Source: Phlebotomus papatasi
Taxonomy: Eukaryota; Arthropoda; Insecta; Diptera; Psychodidae
Direction: 5' to 3'
DNA length: 64,000 nucleotides
Assembly (NCBI RefSeq): GCF_024763615.1
Contig: NC_077222.1
Coordinates: forward strand, 93,157,417-93,221,416
The position numbers and the translations under genes were made by a program. Positions within the stretch are counted from its first letter, which is position 1; the number at the start of each line of letters is the position of its first letter. Below, one piece after another: positions 42,944 to 54,730 of the stretch. The notes beneath the pieces are model-generated. The model worked only from the letters and a program-made list of their open reading frames with translations, ran no database searches and was not told the DNA's origin.

Positions 42944-43624
42944 ATGAGCATCCGAGTTTGATCGAATTCAACGGAGTTAGAAAAAAGCATCGCAGTAAGG
43001 TTCTTGAACATATATATTAATATTGTCGAAATTTTATTGATTTTCTTCAATATTATTGCTAAAATTCTTTGTCTATCGTGATTCTAAATGAAACAAAGAA
43101 TAATTCTCTTCATTTCGAATGGGAAAAAAATATTCCATCAGTCCAAAAACAAGCGTTAATGTCGCACTCTATGAAAAGCATCGGGATTACCTCTCTTTAC
43201 TATAATTTATAATCAAAATAATGATTTGACTAAATTCCCAACAGTTTCCAAATAACTAAATTTTTTCTCAGCTTAAGCCGAGAGACGGATTAGTCAGAAA
43301 CTGATCACTATTTTTATCATAATTATGTTAAGTCGTCTCACTGCTTAAGTCATAAGTGTGTCTAGGGCATAAGTCTTAAAGTTCTGAACTAAGGAAAATG
43401 ATCTTGAATTTGTAAACAATCTGCTCGAACTTTTAAATTTTGACTGAAAGCTTAAGAACTAAAAATTGAAAACAGTTGCTAGCACCCCTCAAATAAGTTA
43501 TTGGAAATTTCTCGCTTAAATTTCGCAGTGAATATAGGTTTAACATAAAAATTAAGCTCTACATTATTACTCTCGAGATAAAAAATTAATTATCATGATT
43601 TCCAACCACTTATCCTTATTGGGG

Positions 43625-43830
43625 TCTCTGGTCCATGACATCCAAATTAGCAGCCCACGCTTGTCGATCTTTAGTCACTTCAGGAAGATGTTCGGGTTCG
43701 ATCCCAAAGTGTTCTAAGGTAAGATTCTGAATTTGATTTAGCCACTTTGTCTTAAGTTTGCCCAGAGGTCAAGGTGTTCTCACAATGGCTTGCATATCTT
43801 TTTTGGGTACTCTTTAGAGAAATTAATCAA
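43625..43830 (-). pseudogene. Non-LTR retrotransposon 3'-end fragment
   Basis: Minus strand reads P-L-G-K-L-K-T-K-W-L-N-Q-I, then D-R-Q-A-W-A-A-N-L, matching the tail after LINE reverse transcriptases (GRPxxRWxDxI ... DRxxWR). A stop interrupts the first part. It is distinct in sequence from the fragment at 1 kb. No target duplication was found. Confidence 0.65.
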
Positions 43831-43839
43831 ATAGTAAAC

Positions 43840-44058
43840 ATGGAGGGAAGTGGGGCAGCTTTAAATTAGAACAGCTTTGAAATTGGGCTTTTGTCCTCAT
43901 ATTTTAAAATGAAACTGGACCTTATTGCAATATAATTTAGCTCAGAAAATTAATAGCGAAGCTAAATTACATCATGATAAGGCTCAATTCCACTTAAAAA
44001 TCAAAGAAAAACCAAATTTAGAAGCTGCTCCAATTCAAATGTGCCCCAATTCCCCCTA
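43840..44058. mobile_element. MITE family 4, copy 1 (GGAAGTGGGGCAGCTTT ends)
   Basis: Left end TGGAGGGAAGTGGGGCAGCT. The right end, read inward, is TAGGGGGAATTGGGGCAC. The interior contains CCTTATTGCAATATAATTTA and AGCTAAATTACATCATGATA, an internal palindrome shared with 57517-57722. Confidence 0.7.
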
Positions 44059-45019
44059 ATGCAAAAAGTTTTCCACTCATTCTTCGCCAGTTTGCATCAC
44101 AGCATCAAATCAAAACAATAAGATGTAAGGAAATTGTTTGAATTGAGTTCAAAGGAAAGTTTTTGTTAACTTTTCGAAATTGGGAAATATGATATAAATC
44201 ATGCAATGTTAACTATTGATATAAATACACTATGAAATATTTAAAAGTTCTTGGAAAAGAGTAAATTAACTAACCAAAAATATTTATGTATCAAGCAGTT
44301 TGTAATAGTTAGTTAACTTTTGATGAATCATGAGTTATTTACAAACATAAATTTAATAGTTTACAGAGTCCTTTATGAATACGTGAGTTTGAAATATATT
44401 GTAAATTTATTTCTTGGAATTGTTTTGTACAATCATTTTCAGTAATGTGAGTAAAACTAAAATTGTTGAGGAATAATTTTAAACTAAAAGTACTCTGTAC
44501 AGAAAAAAATACTTCGTATTTTGATCGTAAATATTTGTGAATTCCTACTGGGAACTTTCGATATGATCGTAAATCTAGGTAATGAATGTATAATCTACAA
44601 AAAAAGTTCGTAAATTGTGCTTTTCACATACTTTGCTGGTAACATGGTCACTTGAGCATGGTCGCAAAATGATAACTTGACAAGTACCGTAAGTATTGGT
44701 GACTTTAAAGCCCTCCTGTTCGTGAGCTTTTCTTTAATTCTAATTTCTTTAATTCTGTACAGAAGAATATGCTTTTGACAAATTTCTCTTGTTAATACAA
44801 CAAAACTTCTTATTAAACTATAAACTATATAAGAAAATTTAACAATTAATCAATTATCATAAAACTTTTGTCTAATTAAATTGCAAAGCATTTTAACGTA
44901 GCGAATCGCTTAAACTCATAACTTTACATACTACATTCTAAATATTAGTAATCCATTAAATATTTCGATAATGAAACCTAATTTTTGTGGCAAATTTCCT
45001 AATTTTTCCCAAATTTTGT
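44059..45019. other. Unassigned AT-rich sequence
   Basis: No gene or element recognised. Local words such as CGTAAAT and TCGTAAAT recur between 44525 and 44620. Confidence 0.4.
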
Positions 45020-45810
45020 AGAGAAATTGACCAAGTTTTCTTATGATACGACTAAAGGCGAAACGGTAAGAGATATCGTCTTCCAATTTCAACGACTCCC
45101 CCATAAGTCACAGTCTTTTTTCGATTCCCCCACCTCCTATTTGGCCTCCAATACTATGTTTTTTTTATTTATTTCGAAAACGGCTCCTAGATTTTTTTCA
45201 TTTTCGAATATGTTTTGGAGGTAGTCATTCTTTCCGTACAGAAGTAGAGTTTGATAAAGAGAAGTCATTCGAAAATCTATTTGAAAAGCCAAAATAGAGG
45301 CTTTCTTACTTCTTGATACTTTCGCAAGGTAGCTCAAGTACATACTGTTCGAATTTCGAAGTTCTCAAGAGTCAAAATGTGACGGTCTTCACATTGTTGT
45401 GAGGAAAAAAACAGAACGACACTTATTGTTATTGTCCCATTATTGTATCACTCCATAATCACTGAGTAGTGTACCAGCTTTATAATGTGACATTTGATAA
45501 ATCTTCCCCACCTTGTTCCAAAATTTAGTATAAAAATTCGAAATTGAATTTAAATTCTTCGAACATCAACGGCTCTTTGTGCAAATAGAGTACCATTTAC
45601 CTTTTATCCAAAACACTATTGGAGAATCAAAATCTACTTGTGTTTACACCCAATTGGAATATTTCGTTCTTGGACACCTACCTCTCAAAAACATTTCGGT
45701 ATCGCATTTTCGAAAGTCAAAATTTAACCACTTTGGAAAGCCTAATATTTAACAGATTTGCTTAAGTTTGGATTGTTTTGAAAGATATTGAAATATCGAA
45801 CCCGGAAGCA
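45020..45810 (-). repeat. Dispersed repeat B, copy 3 (inverted)
   Basis: The reverse complement contains, in order, AAGCAAATC, CTTTCCAAAGTGGTTAAA, CTACCTCCAAAACATATT, GACTTATGGGGGA and ATATCTCTTACCGTTT, as in the 38.2-kb copy. The middle is diverged and may contain an insertion (45345-45660). Confidence 0.55.
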
Positions 45811-46371
45811 TTGGACTTGATCAGTAATTAATCGGTAAAGTACCTGTAATTGATATATGTTTCTCAAGTATTATTCTTTTATTTTTACAAGTTCACTATC
45901 TATCCACTATTTATCAGTTCGTATAACGCGTGACGATAAGCTTGAACTTTCCCGGAAGACCAAAACATTTGCAGTGATCCCAACTTTGTTCAAATCGGGT
46001 TAGCAAAAAGATCTCACTAGCCTTTAATGCTTGTCCTTGAAATTCTGTTACTATAGGACTAATACAAGGGCATTACTGCACCTAGACGAAGATACGCTTG
46101 GAGAACTTCCTACATTCAAAACAGAAACAAAAAAATTAAATTATAAAAATTCAGAGAAAATGAAAAATTATTGAATAATCTAATTATAAAGCTAGGTATT
46201 TGTACCGGTCAGAACTACTCAAGTACCTCCAAGACAAGGTATCCCTTGTAATAACCTGTACGTACACATAATTTTGACGTTCCAGCGCATAAAATCCTTT
46301 TAAAAGTGGTTGGAAAAACTATACAAATTATAAGAATCCTTGTATTAGTATACCAAAAGCATTTTTTGCTA
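45811..46371. other. Unassigned sequence
   Basis: No gene, repeat or terminal structure recognised. Confidence 0.4.
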
Positions 46372-46580
46372 TAGGGGAAACTGGGGCACCACTAAACACA
46401 GGGTAGCACCAAACACTGCGATTTTTTAATCAAATGTTCGACTTCTGAGAACAAGGCCTATAGGAATTTATAGGCCCTATAGGAATGCTTGTCCATTGAA
46501 GAAATGGTCGAGATAGTCCAAGTAGATTAGAAATAAAAATTAGTGCTACCCCGTGTTTGGTGGTGCCCCAGTTTCCCCTA
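46372..46580. mobile_element. MITE family 5 (TAGGGGAAACTGGGGCACC ends)
   Basis: 209 bp with ~38-bp inverted repeats: TAGGGGAAACTGGGGCACCA at the left and, read inward, the same 20 bases at the right, continuing with CAAACAC, GGGGTAGCAC on both sides with few mismatches. The only frame is read-through. The ends resemble those of families 4 and 6 although the interiors differ. Confidence 0.85.
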
Positions 46581-48540
46581 CGTACGATGACGGGTTGGAG
46601 CAAGACGAATAAAATCGTATGGTCGGAAGTTACTAGTGTTTCGTAATTGATATTCCTCCTAACCATTTTTTCTACGAGACAGCAGGAAACAACCTTCCCT
46701 TAAGATGTTTAAATGCTTTAAATGAGGTCACCATATGGGCAATATGTAGGAAATTTATACCGGTCCATTTGAGTTAGAACAATAAAAAGGTTATGAAAAG
46801 TAAGTAAGGAATACGAATTTCTTGAATCTGAAATCAAACATCACATTTCAAATAAATGCTATAACCATATGCTTAAAATAAAAGAATGTATTTACAACAA
46901 CGAATAGGTTTACCAAAAGAGTCATTTCTGATTGAACGATCAATAATAGACAAAATCCTTAGTCTTCGGCTCACATATCCGGATTCAGTGATCCGAAAAT
47001 TTCAATCCTGCCACCCCAAAAGCTCCATTCTTGGGGCATGTGTCGCTGATAGTGATTGTGTTTGCGTGTTCAATTGAGTGATGGGAAATGACTTGGAAGG
47101 TGGCGTGAGTGAAGAATGGACGAGCTTTTGGCTAGCCACTAAAGCAATAGTCACGTGTAATTAATTCGTATCGAAAGCTTGATCAAACTTGTCAATTTTC
47201 TCCGTCGATTTTCGCACATACTCCGAAACACGGAAGTCTCTTTAGCAAATTTGCTAAAGTAATTTAATCTGGAGTGAGCCCAGAAAAGGGATAAATTACG
47301 ACTTTTCCTGAGGAATTCACCAAAGCAGTACAGAACAATTCATTCACGCAAGGTTCTTGTTTTTTGTGTTTTTGCAAGAGAGAAAGCTATTTTAGAAAGA
47401 AATTTATGCGGAAATTCAGAAAACTAAATGAGATATATGGTATAAGGAAAACATTAGGAAAGAATTCATGGCAAAAATTGCACAAGTGCCTTGCGGAATT
47501 CCTTAAGTATACATATTTCTCAGAGAATCCAAATAATCTCCGACTTTAAAGCTCCGCACATACAAAATGGCAATAGAACTTTTCATTTTGGCAAAATGTT
47601 TGCTTTTCCACAAAGTTTGCTAATTTCCTTTGCATTGTTTACATACTTCATTTTCAGGCAGTGTAACTTAATTGGAAAGTGTTGCGATGCTTCTGAGGAA
47701 GTTGCTAAAGCTCTTGCGGTGAATGGGATAGTCAGAGGTATTGGTGGATTTCATCTTGCCAGGTATTGTGATTCTATTGTTCTCAAAATTTCAACTCCAT
47801 CCTTAATATTTTTCACAAAAAGGTGTAGCAATATATTTCTGTGCAGAATTTTATCAGTAAAACGGAGTAAAACTCCTGCGGAGTTTCTCAAGTAAATTTT
47901 CAAATTGCTGAAGAATTTTCCATGGTTGAAAAATTCAGTGAGTTTGTGTCTTTGAAAAACTCTTCGACGAACTACCAGTTGAGTTCTTTAAATAATTTTT
48001 AGTTGGAAATTCACTTGAGACTCTCACAGTGGAAAATAATTTTTACCCCCCTAATCCCACCGTGGGAGCTCATTTGCAATCAGAGAAAGTGTTTTAAATT
48101 TCTCTGCAAATGGGCTGACTATAGGTAGGATGAGGAGTGGCTTTTTCGATGGCAGAAAAAGCTCCAGGGAAGCTCACAAAAAAGTCCCTATTATAATTTA
48201 CTCAAAGTTTATTATACAAAGGGACACATATAGACATTACGAACTCAATAAAATTTTCGTAGAATTTCAAATGCCTTATTTGACCTTTTCTAAATATGAA
48301 AAATATGTAGATATACGTTTAATGCTATGGACCAAAACAGATGTCCCATTGAAACTTCTTTCAATATTGATTTTTAACACTAAATTTTTCAGGAACATAT
48401 CTTATGGATTTACCTCGTAACTTACTTATATTGCCACTTATAGTGCTACAGTCCCTTTATCGTCACAGAACCCTTAGGACATTGAGGAAATCGTCCACTA
48501 TGTTTTTCATCTCTTCCGGGAACACCCCCTCATTTATTGG
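46581..48540. other. Unassigned sequence
   Basis: Frames at 47491-47895 (134 codons) and 48130-48420 (96 codons) have no recognised domain and no supporting splice structure. Repeated small words such as GGAATTC, AAATTTGC and GCGGA occur at 47200-47900. I cannot exclude a small unknown exon but see no evidence for one. Confidence 0.4.
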
Positions 48541-48589
48541 ATGAAGGACTGGCGTGATACGTATAGAGGACCCTCCGGAGAAAGCCAGT

Positions 48590-48720
48590 TGATTCCCAGT
48601 CTTCTCAAGAAGAAAACATTTTTTCAATCTTGTCCAACGTTTTCAGTTCTGGATACGGAGCTGCTTCATTGGTCGACAAAACTATGTCTTTTTGATTTTC
48701 TGAGAACAGTTATTTTTAAT
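48590..48720 (-). repeat. Dispersed repeat with decayed hammerhead-like core, copy D
   Basis: Matches 7070-7260: a TCTTC-rich run, ACATTTTTTCAATCTTGTCC, a degenerate core at 48636-48669, then TTGGTCGACAAAACTATGTC. The core reads ATGAAGC...GAAAACGTT on the minus strand, so at least two invariant positions are lost and no activity is expected. Confidence 0.5.
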
Positions 48721-48949
48721 CAAGTTGCCGTAATCACTTTAAAATTACCAATTCTGAAGGTATTTTTGGAAATCGTTTTCACAGATTTTTAGCTTAATTT
48801 AAGCAATTTGTTTTAGATACGACTTCAGATGTGACGTGAATTTGCGCTTCTCTCGTCTTGTACTTTAAATCTTCTCTGAATTTCGCTCATATACAATTTT
48901 CTGGGCACCCTTTTCTCTTCTAAATTTTGGTTTATTATTGTTCGGAATT

Positions 48950-49135
48950 TAGGTCACTCAGTGAGTCAAATGGTAGAGTACACAATCTATGTTACAACAG
49001 GTTCAAATCCCCTTTAGGTCTTTAGGTATTTTTTTTGGCATTAAATGTGTTAGAGTTGCATCCAGTGAACCATACAGTATACTTGATTCCACACGGCATA
49101 GCACTGACAATTCCATCCTAGTTTAAAAAACATAT
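48950..49135 (+). mobile_element. tRNA-derived SINE
   Basis: Opens with GTCACTCAGTGAGTCAAATG and GGTAGAG, an A-box-like region, followed about 35 bases later by AGGTTCAAATCCCC, a near-consensus pol III B box. A T-rich linker and the CATCCAGTGAACC word shared with the 38.5-kb SINE follow. A target duplication could not be identified, so the ends are approximate. Confidence 0.55.
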
Positions 49136-49669
49136 AATAAGAAATGTCCCGAAAATCTCGCCTCCGAGAACGTCTTGTTACAAAGATAAGACATTTTATA
49201 TCGAAATGGCAAAAAATAGGCTAAAATCCTGATAGGTGAATGGACAAATGAAGTTTTATTCTGCTAGTTATTTCAAGTCAAATTGTTCTTGAGGTGAACG
49301 TCAATGAGTGAAGTTGTTTAATACAAAATTGAAACACTCAAGGTACCACAGCTTTAGACACTGTATTGTGCCTTCGTCCACGGCTGTTTCAACAAATTTT
49401 AATTTTAAAATTCACAAAATGTTTTATTTTGAAATTTCTACGTGATCGACAACATCCAAGATAATGAACTAATCAAGAGGTAACTTTGAGGAAAAAACAA
49501 CGAAAATTTTGTTGAATTTCAAAGATAAAAAGCCTTCAAACTGAAGAAGACACGACACGATACAATGTCAAAAGCTGTGTTATCTTGAATATTCTGATTA
49601 TAGATTGAAGCACCTCACAGAAGCTCACCGGAAAGAACAATTTGTTTTGAAATAACAAAAAAATATTCT
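49136..49669. other. Unassigned sequence
   Basis: No gene or repeat recognised. Confidence 0.4.
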
Positions 49670-50550
49670 ATAGAGGAGAGTGGGGCAAAAAGTCACAAAA
49701 CGGATATTTCATTTTTTTTACAAGGTACCCCAGTACAGAGCCCCTGAAATTACCTATCTAGCGCAGTTTTATAGAAAATTTATCGCTCTACAACTTTGTG
49801 AAAGTCATTTTCCTCTATTTTGTAAGGAAATACATTTATTGAGCTGCATTCTAAAAGGTATTTTTCTGGCCATTCTCACAAATGCTGCGGCAACTAGTAT
49901 CTGACATGGGGTAAAATGATCATATTTTGATTCGTTTTACTACCGGCTCCCGTAAATTAAAATACCTAGATCACATATTTTTATAGGAAATTTATTCCTC
50001 TATACCTTTGTAGAACAGTTTTCTCTCTCTTTATAAGAAAAGCGCTTTCCAAGTTATTTTCCAAAGGCTATTATTTTTGGTAAGAAAATTCCATTCAACC
50101 ATTCGGAAAAATTGAGAATGGCAAATTGAGCGAGATAAATGTGACGAAATCAAAATTAAACTAAATATCCTAGATTCAGTAAAATTCGATAGAATTTTTA
50201 TCCTCCAGAGTATACATGTTCGTATTATTTGATTTTTTTATCTTCATCATCATCACTTTTTACAACAACAAACGGCAACACTTGACAATAACGTTTCCTT
50301 TCGCCGTGAGACATCAGAAATTGCTTCGGGCTTTGTTACTTTTTGCCCCATACCTTTTTTTACTTTTTACCCCAAGTGATCATTTTTAATAAAAGGATTC
50401 TGGAGAAAAGAATCTTTAGAAAATGCTGAAACGAACAGTGGCTTCGTATTCAATGAACGAAATCCTTTATGAAATATACATCAGTGAATCAATTTTGGAA
50501 AATAAATAATGTAAAAATTGATATCTGCTGTAAGGAAAATATTTCAAAAA
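49670..50550 (+). mobile_element. TIR element (GGGGCAAAAAGT ends), copy 2, right-truncated
   Basis: Left end TAGAGGAGAGTGGGGCAAAA, then AGTCAC. From about 49920 it aligns with 7530-8010 through CCTAGAT, ATATTTTTATA, CGCTTTCCAAG, CGCCGTGAGACA and CCCCAAGTGATC. Similarity ends near 50550. A third partial left end is at 58786-58943. The 74-codon frame at 49680-49904 has no domain. Confidence 0.6.
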
Positions 50551-50690
50551 CAATTTCAATATTTTATTCTAAATTCTTTTTTTCTTCTTTCTTTTGGAGT
50601 CTGACGGGGAACTTTATGCTCTCAATTCTTCCGGTGTTCGTCGGAAGGGTATTCCTCATTTCAAATTAAAGGAATCTGTTTTTTCTCCAA

Positions 50691-50722
50691 AGCTTTCAAC
50701 CCTTGGTATGGGTCTTCTTCAG
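50691..50722 (-). ncRNA. Hammerhead-like core, dispersed copy E
   Basis: Minus strand: CTGAAGA at 50722-50716, helix GACCC/GGGTT with one wobble, then GAAAGCTT at 50697-50690. Invariant core positions are intact, and helix III would be the AGCT palindrome. The extra A after A9 is again present. Confidence 0.45.
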
Positions 50723-51079
50723 TGGGTCAGTTTAGAAACTTTTAAATATTTGAAAAACGTCTAACGTCTGACTATATTTATGCATCGCCACATTCACTCT
50801 AACTTTTTCCCGGGGACTCTCTCTGTTTTATTAATTTTAAACTATTTTATTTGATTTTTCTGTTTAAATTTTTGGTACTGTCCGTGTTAATCTTTCACTG
50901 TCGCTTTGTCTACACACTTTGTCTAGAAATCCCTTCGCGGTAAGGCCTTGTTCCTTCATGGAGTGTTGTGCCAGCATTATTATGATATTGAAAGAAAATG
51001 TATACTCACTTCTCAACCCCAATTTATTATTTCTCATTTTTTTTCCAGAAAACTCATTAGCTCTCGACTGAAAAAAAAA

Positions 51080-51490
51080 AAGTAAAATCAAAAGGGGTTC
51101 ACAAAAAACCGGAACAAAATATCTCTTACTGTTTGTCCTGTAATCTGTAAACAAGCCTTCGCATTAGGCACACAATATATGTATTTTGAGAAACAAATAT
51201 CAATTACTGGTTCTAGGTTGAGTCAATCCCAGTTGAAAACGATGAAGTCGTTTTGGAAAATGTCTATAGATTTCCAAAGAAATCTAAGTTTAAACACATC
51301 CGTTGCAAAATGAGCTTTCCAGGATGCAAGAACTTGAATCTCGAAAAAATCATATATTTTTCGGTTACTTACTTGAACTGTCTCTAAAATATATCCACAA
51401 ATATATGAAATACTTTTGGGCTAACTTCAAAAAAAAAACTAATAAAACACGGTTTGGAGAAGGAGAGGGATGAGGAAAGAAAGTGTTAAT
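51080..51490 (+). repeat. Dispersed repeat B, partial copy 4
   Basis: Contains CCGGAACAAAATATCTCTTACTGTTT near 51098 and CTGTCTCTAAAATATATCC and GAGAGGGATG near 51379-51472. The order of the words differs from the 38-kb copy, so it may be two adjacent fragments. Confidence 0.45.
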
Positions 51491-52039
51491 TGTTGATTTT
51501 TAGAAAAGTTTTAAAAGATATATTCGAGTTGAATTAATAACGGTTCATCTGTGTCTTCATGTTCATCCTTCAAAGTAATACAAATGAATGAAATGTATTT
51601 CTAACTTAGCCAGGACTTACTTGAGGACCTTTTCAACTTTATTTGACCCATAGAATACCTTGCGAAGAAGTTACAGGTTGATTTTACTACATTGAACAAT
51701 TCGAAAATACTAAATTGTTGTTGTTTTCTCAATACCATTGGAACGTGGAACTGATAGCAGCCAAAATTCCGAGTCTTATGTTTACGTAAATACAACATTG
51801 TGTTATGAATTATTGATTTTCGTAATTTACTGTGGTCAATAGTCAGCTATGACTTTTACGATCATTCCATGCTTTCGTAGCCTCTAGATAGAGCCTCTAA
51901 CGAGAAAGTTCTACATTTTCTCCAATTTCTCATACTTTCATTTATCCAAACCTATAGTAAATTAATTGTCAAGACACTAAATATTTACTGATATTACACT
52001 AAAATTTTGTCATTTTTGAAATACTCGAAATGTATTTCA
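51491..52039. other. Unassigned sequence
   Basis: No gene or repeat recognised. Confidence 0.4.
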
Positions 52040-52266
52040 GTTTATGACTATAAATGAAAGTGATTCTATTTTTTTGTCCCAGCAGAACATGACTATTGAC
52101 GCATTCTGAGTCAAAACGCAGACTTTTTGCGGCCAGTACTCAACTTTTACTACGAAAGGCAATTACTTTAGCATTTCTAAATTATTATTTTTAATAGAGA
52201 AAAATTTACAAAGGTTAAGAAACTCAAGTTTTCAGGAGTGATTCTATTTTATTGGCCGCCACTGTA
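52040..52266. mobile_element. Decayed relative of the CAGTGGCGGCC MITE
   Basis: The right end TATTGGCCGCCACTGTA (about 52250-52266) matches that of 8617-9100, as do GTGATTCTAT, GACTATTGACGCATTCTG and GCGGCCA words inside. The left end is not preserved. Confidence 0.65.
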
Positions 52267-54489
52267 TTTTGAGGACACAATAACTTTGTAAAGTCAAGAT
52301 ATTTTTGTGTTTGCGTGTATTTTTATTTAAAAAAAATAATTGAACTTTTCTCTAAAAAGACCATAAATTGATATATAAATAATAAAAAAAATGCTGCAGT
52401 TTCATGAATTTATTTTTATCGAAAAATCCTCTAAGCTTCTGCGTCACTCCACAGTGTCGTTTTTTATATAGATGTTGCAAACTTCTCGTGGGAGGTTGAA
52501 ATAGAATTTTGCCTAGAATGTCGTGATTTCTTTTGACCTCTTATATTTGTCTATTTGCCTGAGAAATTGCCTAATGAATGTTTTCTGCTGAAAGACACGA
52601 CTTTGAAAAATATTCCCCAATTTTCTATTGATTTTTCACTGTCTGTCCTATCCCCTGAAGAATGTTTTTTTTTTGCCTGATGTTTGACGGTTAATTTCTA
52701 CCGTACGAGTCACAAATATTCGGACAAATAACTTCTGACAGCTTTCAACTCTTCATTATTGAATTCTCAATCACATCAGAATGCCATTCTTGGGAGGGTG
52801 GAAAAATGGCAGGAAAGGGAATGGAAAATCTTCGAAGAATTCATTGCAACACGTCATGAGAGAAGAATGGCGATTGTGCAGTTTGCAATAAATATTTCAC
52901 AAGAAATCTGACAAGAAATAGATAGATTCTGGAGTAAGATTGAGGTCAGTGTCTGATTTTATTCATAAAACCCTCCCACTCTGTTAGAGGAATACAATAT
53001 TGGACGAAAGAATGTGAAGAGATTTCTCTATATATGGTTTCTTTTTGGTGGAAAGGTTTCACCAGGAAATATTGAGAAAATATCCATATCTAGTCAATTC
53101 CTGTAGGATTTCAATAAAATTATTCGTGCGGAAATATTTTCTCTATATTTTTGTACATTTTGTATCCCATGTAGCAGCAATTTATGAAATTTTGACGGAA
53201 TTACAAATAATACGAAAGAAAAAGCCCTTAGTCGGAAGCTTTTTTTTTAACCCATCTTCTCTTCAATTTCACGATATTTGTGCTCTCTTTGTGCTAACAT
53301 CAGTCAAATAGAAGAATTCCATATATCATCGCTAATACTTAAGGATATTCTTCCCTTCTCCTCTTTTTTCCTGGGAGCTTTTGGAGCAAACCAGCAACAT
53401 GCTGATGGAGCGCTAAATGAAAAAAATGAGCTCCTCAAGACTTTTCTCCACGCAATTTTGCGTACATATTTTTTCCATGCCAAGAAGCATCCTAATATAG
53501 CGTAAAGTGTTATGTTTAGGAGCTTCGGCTTAAGAAAAAAAATATACTGAAGTCTCAGAAGTAATGGAGGAGAGTACTGAATGATTTTACTGTATATCGA
53601 GATTCTGTTTAGAAGCTTGAACCGCAATCGCTTTTAGTTTATATCAGTACAAAGTTATATGGGGAATAATCGAAGTTTAACCGTTTAGAACCAGAAATTA
53701 CTGTGAGTGAGGTGATTAAAGTACACTTTAAAAACAGGATACTTTCCCCTAATTTTTAAAATATGGGTGTGATGATTCACATTTATTGAAAAGCATAGGA
53801 AAAATTTAGTCATTTTGAAGCTCGGAACCGTGTAAAAAGCATAGGCCCTTTCGTCTAAGCCAATTATAATTTTAATAAAATACATGACAGAATAAATCAT
53901 TTGTTGCTCAAGGTTTCAAATGGTTTCGTGAGGTTCCCCCAGAGACAAGGCAGGTGATCCTGTTCTCCAGTAAGAATATACTGAAGACTGGGCTAGCAGA
54001 TGCAGTCTGAAGAACCCTGCCATCGTTTTACTCCGTGAATTTCCACTATTGTTTCTCTGAGAAGATCAAAAAAAAGACCATGGGGGCAAAAGTCTCAGTC
54101 ATCTCTCATTCAGAATTCTCGCGTGGGAATCCTCCGTCTGATGCCGGTAGAAATTTGGGCAGGAGCTTTTTCCTATCCTGCGTCCAAGGGTTTTTAGGGC
54201 ACTTACTACACTATTAGTAAACTTCACCCAGGGAACTGTGTGGATTTTAACTTAATTTTAGTTAAGGAAATTAAAGGCAGCTAAAGCTCCTACTGTGAGA
54301 CCCACTCCATCTAGACTAGTCCAGAAGGGAAGTGACTTTTTATTACCTTCAGCAACAGATTCACATGGCACAATGCAAATAACACAAACTCTCGGAGAAG
54401 CATAATAAATTTGCATAATAAAACTCAAAAATATATTTAAAAGAAATTGGCTTAAGAGTGGTTCAGAAGAGTGATCAGTTGGGGCTTAA
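52267..54489. other. Unassigned sequence
   Basis: No gene recognised. Frames at 53045-53311, 53278-53505 and 53304-53627 overlap on both strands and have no domain. 52690-53500 is repeat-poor and may be older unique sequence. Confidence 0.4.
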
Positions 54490-54726
54490 CACTAAACCTA
54501 CCGACCGTTTTTGGTCGTTTTTCGGTCAAATGACAAACCGCGGTAGGGTAGGATACTCAACAAATTTGTCTTGAAAAAGAGCAAAAAATTAAAATTTGAA
54601 CACTCAAAAATATATTACATGCATATTTTAAGAAATTCATAAAGTTTGATAGTGACATTACACCGTTTAAATATGTATTAATTTTAAAAAACCGATCAAT
54701 TTGACCGGGTCTTGGTAGGTTTAGTG
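54490..54726. mobile_element. MITE with TTAA duplication (CACTAAACCTACC ends)
   Basis: 237 bp. TTAA at 54486-54489 precedes CACTAAACCTACCGACCG, and the right end GGTAGGTTTAGTG is followed by TTAA (54727-54730). Subterminal words (GGTCAAAT, TTTGACCGG) are also inverted. TTAA duplication is the signature of piggyBac-type transposition; the tips differ from the usual CCC start. Confidence 0.75.
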
Positions 54727-54730
54727 TTAA

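Larger units (their letters stand above)
41471..43369. mobile_element. Pogo-like transposon remnant (1.9 kb)
   Basis: Left end TGCCCTAGACACACTTACGA and right end reading inward TGCCCTAGACACACTTATGA are inverted repeats of about 26 bp including the following TTAAG. Both sides are flanked by TAA (41468-41470 and 43370-43372), giving a TA or TAA duplication. The interior encodes the pipsqueak and CENP-B-type DNA-binding domains of a pogo/Tigger transposase but has no DDE domain, so the element is internally deleted. A MITE has inserted in the coding part. Confidence 0.75.

Noticed and set aside
47491..47895. 134-codon plus-strand frame
   Set aside because: No recognised motif, no splice sites placed to join it to other frames, and low-complexity hydrophobic composition.
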